NCBI RefSeq assembly: GCF_026745355.1
Contig: NC_079203.1
Span: 43,702,077 to 43,766,076 of the forward strand
Direction: 5' to 3'
Length of the DNA: 64,000 nt
Source: Beta vulgaris subsp. vulgaris
Taxonomy: Eukaryota; Streptophyta; Magnoliopsida; Caryophyllales; Amaranthaceae
Shown here piece after piece: positions 23,401-33,167 of this stretch. The notes beneath the pieces were generated by a model. The model did not search any database, was not told the origin of the DNA, and worked only from the letters and a program-made list of their open reading frames with translations. The number at the start of each line of letters is the position of its first letter. Within the stretch, counting starts at the first letter, position 1. The translations under genes and the position numbers were made by a program.

Positions 23401-26400
23401 ATTTGTTAACGACGATCAAACGGGCTAGTAAAGTTTTATAGGATTTATGATTATGTTGGTGGAATTTTGGTGGAATATGTTATTGATTGCCTGATTGGTA
23501 TGAGAATCGTCATAAATGGTACCACTTTTATTTTCCAAAGTGATAGAGAATAAATGTAAATATCATCTAAACATGCATAGGTTATATATCAAAAGATAAC
23601 ATAAATGACAAATTTAGAGAACTTTTAAATCTATTATCTATCACAAAATTGGCAAATGGTCGGTCTAAAGTCCGATTTTGAGGCAGCCGTTCAAATAATT
23701 TCTTCCTTATAATTATGAAAAACAGGTTTTGAGAGCTCCAGAAGGTTCTGTTAAGAGAAAACAATATGAAACGGAGTTGAAAGATGCAATATCTCATAGG
23801 GAGAAGGTAGACTCTACCTTTGAAGAGATTGGAAAAGCTGTTTTTGGTGATGATAATGGCACTCAGATGATTAAAACTGTTCGATCAGCGGGACGACCAG
23901 TCGTGGACGATTGGGATTGTTTCAAAACACTGGTATATATGAACTTCTCTATCGTTTTTTGGTTAAATATCTCGTCTATTGCGTTGTTTAAAGAAAAATA
24001 CTAGTGTTTTGGCCCAAGCGATGTATGAAGTCAGTTACAATTGTCAAACATACTATTATTCATAATTTTTTAATTAAATTTATTTCGTAAGACGTTATGA
24101 CATGATATTTTGTTTTAAATGAAATTTTAAAGAATTGGGGATAATAATAACAATTTCAATAGAACTGTGGTAGGAGAATATTATTACCTTAATATAGTTA
24201 CATATCATTATACGACTTTATTATATTTTACTTTGAAACATTAATCATTGAGATTTTAGTGGACTGGTGGTTAAACTATCACATTTCACTTCAAAGGTAA
24301 TGTGTTTGATTACTAGTATCTACACATTGTTAATATTTTTAAGTGAGATCATGAACATGTATATTAGAACGTTTAGAAGAGTGCCAACATAACTTGTGAA
24401 ATGACAAGCTCATAGTGTGCATTATTTGATTTAATGTTATACTTCCTCCATTTTATATATTGCTCTGTTCACAATATTTTTTTTTTTTTTGGTAAGTAAG
24501 CTAGATCAATATATTAACCACCACAAACATTACAACCAAACAAAGCTGCTACAAGCCAAGTAGGCTAAAAGCAAGCTTCCTAGCAAACAAATTACAGCTT
24601 ACTTACACACTTCATTGGATATTTCTCTAATCCACTCTCTATCTTTCTGACTTTTTCTCTTACTGTAACTACAATAGCATCTATCAATTACATTTAATTG
24701 GATTCTATTACAGACACTTGCTACTGTATGAACTTTATTGTTCCAGAAAGCATCATTTCTTGTCCACCATACATGGTATACCATTGCTATCACACAAGAT
24801 GCATAAACCTGCTTCCTGAATCTTTATTGTTCACAATATTAGAAAAGGAGAAAAATTGTGGTGAAAACTATAACTGGGGGATATTTGGGAAATATATATA
24901 TAGATAGAAAGATGAGAAAATTATAGGAAAACATTCATATTTTTTAGTAGGTTATAATTACAAAAGAAAGAAAAAGTAGCAATTAAAAGATACATCAATT
25001 GAACATGTAACAAGTAAAATAAGACGAAGGGATTTGCAAGATAAAATAACTTAATACATACATGTTATTTTGAAGCCTGTTTAAAAGTAAACAAATAAAA
25101 TATTGCAAGAATTTTGTTTGAATAGATAAGATGAAGATAACATCAGGAAGCCCTCCTTTCAAGAAGAACATACATTTATTACTTTGAAGAATTGATAGGA
25201 GTAATGGGTTATTACAAGTAATGATATACATAAAATAATATATAAGAGGTGTCCTATTCTTATACTAGCTATCCAGTTAGCTGCTAAATTTCTTTCGCGG
25301 TAGACATGATTAATTTTCCACGGCCCAAAATGTTGAATAAGTAATTTGATTCGATGATGGGCACAGTGACCTTTAACAATGTTAGCCACTTGCAATAATT
25401 GGTAAAACCATGTAATACAAAAGGCCTAAGCCCTAAGGTTTGACCTTTTGCATGAAAATGAAACACGAGAAGTGATCAAGTGATGAGGAAAAGATGCTCA
25501 TATAGATTTTTTGATTGATATATAAAATATCATCATCGATCCTGATTCATGATTCAACTTTGTTTGATTACCCATCTCTTGTAGGTGGATATGTAAAACT
25601 AGCTATCAGTAGATATACTAAATTTACGTAGTTTCTTTGATACATATCGTCATGATTCAAATTTCATTTTTTATATTATTATCATCCTAGTAAATAAATT
25701 TGACAATGGAGGACATACATATTTCATACAATTGATCTGTGAAATAGCCACCTCATCGTTTTTATGCTTCTATATAAATTTTTCAATAGATATACTAAAA
25801 TTAGTAATTTCTAGGAGTAGTGTACACTAATACTTCATTAGCATATGCAATATTCACATCTATAATGCTTTGTAGTTGTGCATACTGTAGAGTGTAGACC
25901 AATACTTCATTAACATCTATCATGTTTTGTAGTAGTGTGAGTGCTCTTTCTTTTCCTTGTTCTTACTTTCATTTTTGGGAAGTATGTTTGTTTGGTTTTC
26001 TCTATTTTTAGACAGAAGCAACACATTTTGTTAGGGTTGTGAGTGCGTAGCGGAAACAAATTAAAGATGTAGAGATTGAGATAAATAAATAGAGTTGGAA
26101 ATATGTGGCAAGAAAAGTAGTAAAAGATGAACACACAATTTAACGTGGAAAAAATCCTCAAATAGAGGCAAAAAACCCACGGACGACGAGTACCCAAAAT
26201 CCACTATATGAAAATAGGAGAGTACAAGAACCCTAAATATTATTAGGGTGAGTATACAATAAAACTCTCACTATAGTAGGAACTCACTTGAGAGTATTAC
26301 AAAGAGGGATAGTGGATTAATAAAATAGGTGGATTAATATACAAGGAGGGAATTTAGGAAGGCTATTGTATATGTGGCTTCTTGGATTTTGTGGATGAAT

Positions 26401-27184
26401 CATAAAATGCCCAACATCCCTCTATATATATGTGTGGTATGTCGGTGATGAAGGTTGTCAAATGTGATGTACAAATATCATGATTTCTCTAGAACTCTCC
26501 ATTACCAAGGCATTTCATTTTGCCGACATAATCCCAAAGTGATTTCTAGATCAATCATGATCTTTCATGATGAGAATATATCTTTGTTGGGCTTTTGTGC
26601 CTAAGAAATTTGGGCCATCAAACCCAACACATTTGATTATAATTGTCCTCACCACTAACTCACATCACTTGATAACTTACCAATATCAAAGTAAGAAAAA
26701 AACATGATATAAAGAGTCTATTTTATGCATTTGGATTTAATTGGATAAATTAGACTATAAATAGAAAAATTAATTATCATATGAGTATACTATTATTCCA
26801 ATCAAAATTTGATGAATTTATATCTATTTAAAATTATAGCATCGAAAAGTTTCTCATTGATGTTATGCATCTGACGATATTATTTTATAAAAAGCAGGAA
26901 AGTTAGCTTTGACCTATAAAAAGAAAAAGATGTTGCTTCAAGAAAAGTTACTGACCATAATATGCAACCAATTTTATGCCTGATTTTTTTTTTCTGTTTT
27001 CGAATACTAATGTAGTGTTAAAAAATACTTCATGTAGGTTGACACTTATAAGACACATTGTGAACCACTCTCCACCTATGGAAAGAAACATATGCGGGCA
27101 TTTGCAAACATGTGCAATGCTGGGGTGCAACAAGCTCAATTGGCTAAAGTAGCATCACAATTGTGTGGGAACAACTTCAATTAA
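17467..27184 (+). CDS. VPE: Vacuolar processing enzyme (legumain, C13 cysteine protease)
   Basis: Asparaginyl endopeptidase that cleaves after Asn/Asp in the vacuole, matures storage and vacuolar proteins and takes part in programmed cell death. Nine exons: 17467-17658, 17761-17925, 18048-18204, 18444-18529, 18725-18924, 19124-19172, 21487-21696, 23726-23932, 27038-27184. They join in frame to 470 aa without stops. Residues 1-23 form a signal peptide. [20 protein letters not shown] (48-67) opens the caspase-like domain. The catalytic His is H165 in YYSDHGSPG and the catalytic Cys is C207 in EACEAGS. R62, H63, E205 and D257 match the S1 pocket. The C-terminal prodomain (exons 8-9) keeps its cysteine pattern. 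All introns are GT-AG; the acceptor of intron 3 is weak. Unusual points are serine at two ligase-determinant positions (S167, S237) and EACEAGS where EACESGS is usual. Length is slightly below the common 480-495 aa. Transposons occupy introns 6-8. Confidence 0.95.
19196..19452. mobile_element. Stowaway-type MITE, copy B
   Basis: 257 bp in legumain intron 6. Ends CTACCTCCGTT / CTACCTCTGTT with TA on both sides (19194-19195, 19453-19454). By eye it differs from copy A at about ten positions, mostly C/T transitions, as expected from decay of methylated DNA. Confidence 0.9.
20657..20951 (-). mobile_element. Very small TRIM (LTRs about 72 bp)
   Basis: Terminal-repeat retrotransposon in miniature, 295 bp, in legumain intron 6, minus strand. 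Direct repeats of about 71-72 bp lie at 20657-20727 and 20880-20951. Next to the 5' LTR is a primer binding site related to initiator tRNA-Met (aggtatcaagagc on the minus strand, 20867-20879). A purine tract (gcgtgagggg) precedes the 3' LTR. Flanks agtat/agtac (20652-20656, 20952-20956) look like a 5-bp target duplication with one change. The internal 150 bp encodes nothing recognisable. Confidence 0.8.
21214..21400 (+). mobile_element. Putative tRNA-derived SINE
   Basis: In legumain intron 6. ttgcttggtgg resembles a polymerase III A box and agtttgaaccc a B box, about 45 bp apart, followed by a tRNA-unrelated body. No clear tail or target duplication was found, so both limits are approximate. 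Confidence 0.4.
21807..22078. mobile_element. Stowaway-type MITE, second family
   Basis: 272 bp in legumain intron 7. Left end CTCCCTCTGCTTTTATTTG matches the reverse complement of the right end CTCCTCCGCTTTTATTTA, and both continue into TTGCTA. TA dinucleotides flank it (21805-21806, 22079-22080). The family is distinct from the copies at 14606 and 19196. Confidence 0.9.
22316..22497. repeat. Degenerate ATT/TAA repeat
   Basis: Mixed (ATT)n, (TAA)n and poly-T sequence in legumain intron 7. A short switch from ATT to TAA repeats makes it partly self-complementary. Confidence 0.8.
24002..24440. repeat. Dispersed repeat R1, copy 1
   Basis: About 440 bp in legumain intron 8, homologous by eye to 36757-37240. 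Shared landmarks in the same order are a 'tttggc...gcgatg/gcaatg' start, tcagttacaatt, a 'ggtggttaa / gatggttac' segment, and ttcaaaggtaatgtgtttga against ttaaaggtcacatgtttga. The last landmarks resemble degenerate tRNA A and B boxes. No terminal repeats were found; class unknown. Confidence 0.55.
24479..24827 (-). mobile_element. 5'-truncated LINE insertion (minus strand)
   Basis: Minus-strand LINE end in legumain intron 8. The minus strand gives [17 protein letters not shown], typical of the zf-RVT/linker part of plant LINEs. A short tail and poly(A) follow (T run at 24479-24490). A perfect 13-bp duplication, tgttcacaatatt, flanks it (24466-24478 and 24828-24840), as expected for target-primed reverse transcription. 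Confidence 0.9.
25250..25400 (-). mobile_element. LINE RNase H relic (minus strand)
   Basis: The minus strand reads [17 protein letters not shown], then [20 protein letters not shown]. This resembles the end of the RVT_3 RNase H domain of plant LINEs (H-V-x-R-E-x-N-x-A-A-x-x-I/L). No boundaries can be set. It lies in legumain intron 8. Confidence 0.55.
26029..26629 (-). mobile_element. Solo LTR with 5-bp target duplication
   Basis: 601 bp in legumain intron 8. On the minus strand it starts TGTTGGGTTTGATGG and ends AACCCTAACA. Both sides carry cattt (26024-26028, 26630-26634). No internal retrotransposon sequence remains, so it is a solo LTR left by recombination. Confidence 0.85.
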
Positions 27185-27954
27185 GAAGTGCGCATAAGCC
27201 TTAGCTTCCTATGTGAGATACATGATGGACCGTGGGATATTAACAATATGCACTATAGAAGCGCATGTGTAAGAATGTCCATATATAGTATGCGCAAACT
27301 AAGCTTTGTTTCTAGTTTCTACTTTATTGCAATTTGCAAGCAATGAACAAGTGTAAAATTATTATATAAAGCTGTTAAAGCTTCCCACATTAGGTCATGT
27401 GATTTTTGTGTTAGCCAATATCAACTATCCTTCGCATTATCGATTATCAAATGAAAACTGGGTTTTGACAATCATTCACATGTACGTCCTAAATTAACCA
27501 AAAAAAAATTTCCTTCAATTTGTGTACTATTTTATACCACATATTGTAATTTGGTGACTATTATGTATTTAGACTTATTTGAATAAAATAGATGGACCAT
27601 ATTTATTTTAACTTTTAAAAAAAATTAAAGACTCTTCATTAAAGAAAAAAAACCAATAAAATAAGTGACTCCCATTGTGAAATAGAAAATTTTATTTCGT
27701 CCTAAGCCCTAAATTTTTATGATAACTTATGATTTCTTGCTATTTGTTCTTTAAATATCTTATAATATCTTATCTTTTAATCTCTCTCTATCTTTTTATA
27801 TTTCTTACTTTAATTGTGTGTGTTTGTCAATGCACTTATTAGAACTTAAATATCTTTTATTACATATCTGTAAAAATTACAATGATTGAATATTAATAAA
27901 GTACTCATTAAAAGGAATAAAAAATAGTGAAAAAAAATGCTAAATCATAAAAAG
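27185..27954. other. Legumain 3' flank
   Basis: Contains the legumain 3'UTR and downstream AT-rich sequence. No clear polyadenylation signal stands out close to the stop, and no element ends were recognised. Confidence 0.5.
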
Positions 27955-29390
27955 AACTAATCTAGAACTAATAGCATAAACTAACTTGAAAACCCGATCA
28001 AACGGATGACCCAATCGCGGATGCCACAGCTCAAACTCAGATAAACCGGGGATTGTCACTGCCTAAACCATGGGAATACTACGAAAAAATAGAGTCCATC
28101 ATGCCGCTTACATGCTCCAATCAGGGTCCCCGAAAGTTGGTTTTGTATAGCACTCAAAGAAGAAGTGAATTAAACGTGACAATTAGATTCATCAATCATT
28201 TGTGGCACCCAAATTAAATTGCAATTAAGGCGAGGGACATATAAAACATGATGAAGAGTAAGGCCCCGGGTGAGAGTCACACGATCCTCCATAGTAGCAA
28301 CGACACTAGAACAGTCAAGTAAGCCAACCGGACAAGCATCAATCGAAGTCGATCACATGAGTAAGGCACGTGAGATTGCAAGTAACATGATGTGATGCCC
28401 TGGTATCAAGAATCCATTTATTAGGTATTACTAAAGTGCCATCAACAAATTGCAGTTTGTTCCTAGCAGATAATGTGATCATCATTGACCTTCTCCAGTC
28501 ATTATATCCATCACCATTGAATTTAACAGAAACAATTAGAGCTAAATTTGAATCAGAAGGATGTGTATAGTAAATGCTAGAAGGACTTTGGTTAGGTGGA
28601 AGTATATTTTCAGAATTATCGTTTGTTTGAGGCATTTTGATCAAGAAGAAAATTCGCAGATTAATTGGAATTTTAGTGTGGAATTTCACTTATCTCAATT
28701 GATAAATGACAGAAGAAACAAGATTTAAAAAAAACAGATGATGAAATTTATGAGTTCAAGCAACAAACAAATTTGAACAAGATCAGATTAATGAGCAAGA
28801 TCAAATTAATCAGAATTGAAATTCTAAAAGTTAAGAATATCACAACAACTTGTTGCAGTGATTTCAACTAAGAATTTCGATTAACACAACAGTTTCAGTT
28901 AAGAGATTGCAGAGTTTTACTTATTGATTCTAGCAGAAGAATCAAAGAATCAAGAAATGGAGGTTGAGAATTTCAGATCATAAAACCTGAAATTTCTTCA
29001 CAGGATCTTCCAGAATCTTCAATTTGTTTATGCGGAAATGATGTTTAGTGAGCTTCAATTAGCTCTAATACCATGTTAATTGTTGTAAGCTACAACAATC
29101 CAGAGAAATAGGAGAGAAGAATTTTGAAAAACTTTATTATCAATCTAAAACATTTGTACATAATGAATTGAATCATCTAAGTAGAGAAAAGATTGTAGTT
29201 TATATATACACTACTTACAAGAAGCTCAGGCAGGTGGTTATAACAACCAACTCGTATGACAAACTAATTGATATAACAAACTTAATAAATAAAGTAATTA
29301 ATTTAAACTGATTTGCTGAGCTGGAATTTGCTGAGTTGGAGTATTCTCCAATACTTGGAAGCAAGGAAATTAAAGCGGGAATAACATTCA
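27955..29390 (-). mobile_element. Internally deleted copia (minus strand)
   Basis: Ty1/copia relic on the minus strand. The LTR occupies about 29074-29390 (it ends ...AATTAACA before the primer site tggtattagagc, 29062-29073). Gag starts near 28634 (SSIYYTHPSDSNLALIV, then ARNKLQFVDGTLVIPNKW). It passes directly into protease sequence (WILDTRASHHVT), so most of gag is deleted. Further protease/pre-integrase remnants extend to about 27960. The rest of the polyprotein and the other LTR are absent. Confidence 0.75.
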
Positions 29391-30576
29391 TGTTGGATTA
29401 TGCTCCAAAACTAGTCAAATAGTTTTCCTAATAGTTAGTACTAATGGCTAATAAGTAGTTAGTGGATTAACAAGTAGTGGTCTGCATAATGGTCTATGTA
29501 GTGGGATAGCAAGTAGTAGGTTAAGTAGTTGACATGTTATTAATAGTGTTTTGTATGCCTATTAAAGGTTGTTTTGTTTAGTTATTTATGTATGAAAAAT
29601 ATATATAAATGTAGTCTTTCAGGTTCTCTTCATGTTTCTCTTTTTTCTCCTCTAAAAATTCTACATGGTATCAAGAGCATCAGGTTGGATAGAAAAAAAA
29701 AAGTAGAGAGAAATGAAGAAGAAGAAAAAAAAAAAGGGAGCGAAAAAGTGATCAAAAAACAATATTTTTTTAAAAAATAAAGTATAAGAAAATTTATGAG
29801 TGTTTTATGTGTTTAACCATGGCAAGTAATGGTTTTACTTAGATGTGTGAATGGGTTCCTTTTTAGCATATGAAATTATTCTTGGTTACTATAAAAAAAA
29901 GAGGGAGTAAATATTTAGGGTGATGGGGCAAACTTCACAAGAGAATCGGATAATTGGCAATCTGATAATGGTGGAAGTCCGTAGTCAATGCAGACACGAT
30001 TTTCGGAATTTTAGTAGTGGATGTGGTCAAATTTACAAGACTACGTCGAAGAGAGTTTATGGAGAGAAATGCTCTATTCAATCATTGAAGGTTGATGAAA
30101 AGTTCATCAACAAATTTGAAAATGGTAATGAGAAGTGCATTACATTAGGAAGATAAGTGCTTCTATGTTGATGAGGAGAAGTGCTCCATGAAGATTAAGA
30201 AAAAAATAAATTTGAAAGTCCAACGGGAAGAATTACGAACAAGCAAGATTGTGATACGATGTTTAATGTTGGCTCTTAGAAATTTTGGAGCAAGGGAGTA
30301 TGTTAGATTATGCTCCAAAACTAGTCAAATAGTTTTTCTAATAGTTAGGATTAGTGGCTAATAAGTAGTTAGTGGATTAACAAGTAGTGGTCTACATAAT
30401 GGTCTATGTAGTGGGATAGCAAGTAGTGGGTTAAGTAGTGGACATATTATTAGTAGTGTTTTGTATGCCTATTTAAAGGTTGTTTTGTTTAGTTATTTAT
30501 ATATGAAAAATCTATAAAAATGTAGTCTTTCATATTCTCTTCATGTTTCTCTTTTTTCTCCACTAAAAATTCTACA
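29391..30576 (+). mobile_element. Non-autonomous LTR retrotransposon (family 1)
   Basis: Two direct LTRs, 29391-29665 and 30301-30576, with TGTTGGATTATG / TGTTAGATTATG starts and ...TCTACA ends. They enclose about 635 bp. The primer site tggtatcaagagc follows the first LTR and a purine tract (gcaagggagta) precedes the second. Flanking pentamers attca and aatca differ at one base. The internal region carries only a short gag-like remnant (about 29820-30155). A solo LTR of the same family lies at 46744-47022. Confidence 0.88.
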
Positions 30577-30676
30577 AATCACATGCCGTAGACTGCGGGC
30601 ATTTGCCAATTTCTGCAACGCAGGGGTACTTGACGATCAGATGGCTCAAGCATCGGCTCAAATTTGTTTTATATAA
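30577..30676 (+). pseudogene. Legumain terminal-exon fragment
   Basis: Directly after the LTR element, the plus strand encodes (allowing one extra base near 30586) HMRRLRAFANFCNAGV, then DQMAQASAQIC and a stop. It matches the last exon of the gene at 17467-27184, which reads [13 protein letters not shown] and ends in [10 protein letters not shown]. The more conserved 'ASAQ-C' ending resembles other plant legumains. The rest of the copy is missing; the retrotransposon sits at its broken 5' edge. It is a relic of a second, tandem legumain gene or of a partial duplication. Confidence 0.8.
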
Positions 30677-30888
30677 AGCAAGCAACTTGATAAATCATAA
30701 TGAGATATGTGGTAAGTGATTAAGAGAATTGTGTAACAGAAGAATCAATGTAGTGATATTCTTATCAAATCAAGCATATAATATAAAATTGACAGAGCTC
30801 ATATCATGATGTAGCTCTATTATTCCTTGCAAGGGATTCCACGGCTCAAGGGACTTTTTAGCCCAAAAACTACGGTAAAGCGAAGTTT

Positions 30889-31570
30889 TCAATAGAGCAA
30901 ACAAAATTGAATGAGAAAAAGAGAAAAAGAAAGCATTTGAGAAATTGAAATTAAACATCCAACACCTCCAACATTATTCTTTAATACCGGTGCCACAACT
31001 GAAGGAGAAGTCATGGGTGGAAGGCCGTACGTCATATTGAAGGTAGAACGAATATTGTACAACATACGGCAGCTCGGCAATGTGATCCGGCACGATACCC
31101 GGCTATCAGTGGCACAATCGTTAACAATACTTTTAAAAACCTGCAGTAAACAATCTTTACACTGCCCCCTACTAAGATCTGGAGTACACTCCACCAAACC
31201 ATCAATCTTCTGATGCATAATATAGTCAATCCTTCCAGTTGCAAAGTTTCGCCAAGCATTCTTATTGTTTGATGTAGCGAGGTTGATTAGCCTTTCAAAG
31301 ATTTTCCGTACCGTTTTATTTATCATACCTCCATCCGGGATCGTGGAAAAGGAATATGACAATGTTTTATAAGCGTTTGCGACCTCTATGGTGGAGAAGA
31401 TCATACGGTCGGCATAGCGTAGCATGCATTCCTATTGTAAAGGAAAAGGACAATTGTGGAACGAAGTTATGGCGCTGAAAAATCACAGTATGATTAACTT
31501 TTTTGTTACTGCCGCTGTGTGTTTTAATGTTAACATTTACCTTTCTGCGTTCTCCAATTCCCATATTCGA

Positions 31571-31651
<81 letters not shown>

Positions 31652-33081
31652 TGAGATCCAGTGGGAATATCCTCTTATGCGAGAACACATACTTATATGA
31701 GAACACTTTAAAATTAAGAACACATACATATTAGTTTTAGAACATGAGAATATAATCAATACATATACATGTATACATGTTTCGAAATATCAAGCTTATG
31801 TTCTAAAATATGAATAGTGTGTTCTGATTTTTTTCAAACATGTTCTAAATTATTCAAACATGTTCTAAATTATTCAAACATGTTCCAAATTATTTTAATT
31901 ATGTTCAGAACTATTTCAATTTCGTTCTAAATTTTTTCAAACATGTTCTGAATTATTTTAATGATGTTCTGAAATATTTCAAGTGTGTTCTAAATTTTTT
32001 CAAACTATTCTGAATTATTTCAAACATGTTTCAAATTATTTTAATTATGTTTTGAAATATTTCAAGTGTGTAAACCTTTTCAAACATGTTCTGAATTATT
32101 TCAAACATGTTCCGGATTATTTTAATTATCTTCTGAAATATTTCAAGTGAGAACATATATCATATGTGATAATAGATAAAGGTCTGGACATGATGTACAT
32201 CATTTTAGAACATGATGTACATTGTTTTAGAACATGTTGTACATCGTTTTAGAACATGGTGTATCCGTTTTAGAACATGATGTACATCGTTTTATAACTT
32301 GATGTATATCGTTTTAGAACATCGATGTACCCGTTTTAAAACATGATGTACATCGTTTTAGAACATCTTGCTCTATATCTTAGAAGATGATATACATTAT
32401 TTTAGAGCATGATATACATTCATTTAGACATGATATACGTTTTGCATACATTGATTATTTGTGAATAATTTGTTTATCATTCATACTTAGGTAAAAAAGA
32501 ATTGCGAATGTCTGCCTTAATTTGAAATCTTTTATTGGTGGATTAAGGATGAAAAATGAAGTACAAATCCAAAACCCTAGAAATTTGTTTTGTGGTTCTT
32601 CAATCTATTAGAGATTTGAAATAATCTTTTAAGTATCGAGAAACCAAAGACAAAAGCAAAGAGGAGAGATGTAATTGCGAAAACAACAAAGATATTTAAC
32701 AACTTAATGTCAATGAAGGAGAGAGAAAACGATCAATAAAATTGAAATTACATGATTGAAAAGTAGAACCAAATTTGAAAATTTACCTTTGTAATAAACT
32801 TAAATTACTTGAAATTTGGAAATTTGGCGAAGATAATTGTTAAAAAACTGATGAAATCTCATGAATCAAAATGAATTTGATGAAGATAAAATTCATGGGT
32901 GAAAGTTTAACAGAGAGAGAGAGAGAGGATGAAGCTACTATAGAAAGAGAGATCTGATGCGTGAAAGAGAAAGGTGATTAGGGTGAGTGTGCAAAATATT
33001 ACGAAAATGCCATTACTCACCTAATGAATCTCAGCGGTTAGATGAGTTGTAATCAACGATCCAAATCTTTTCTCACATAAG

Positions 33082-33167
<86 letters not shown>

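Noticed and set aside
31367..31759. Open frames on both strands over 31.4-31.8 kb rich in Tyr-Ile repeats
   Set aside because: Produced by the (TA)n microsatellite. The minus-strand frame also overlaps the DUF26 exon in another phase.
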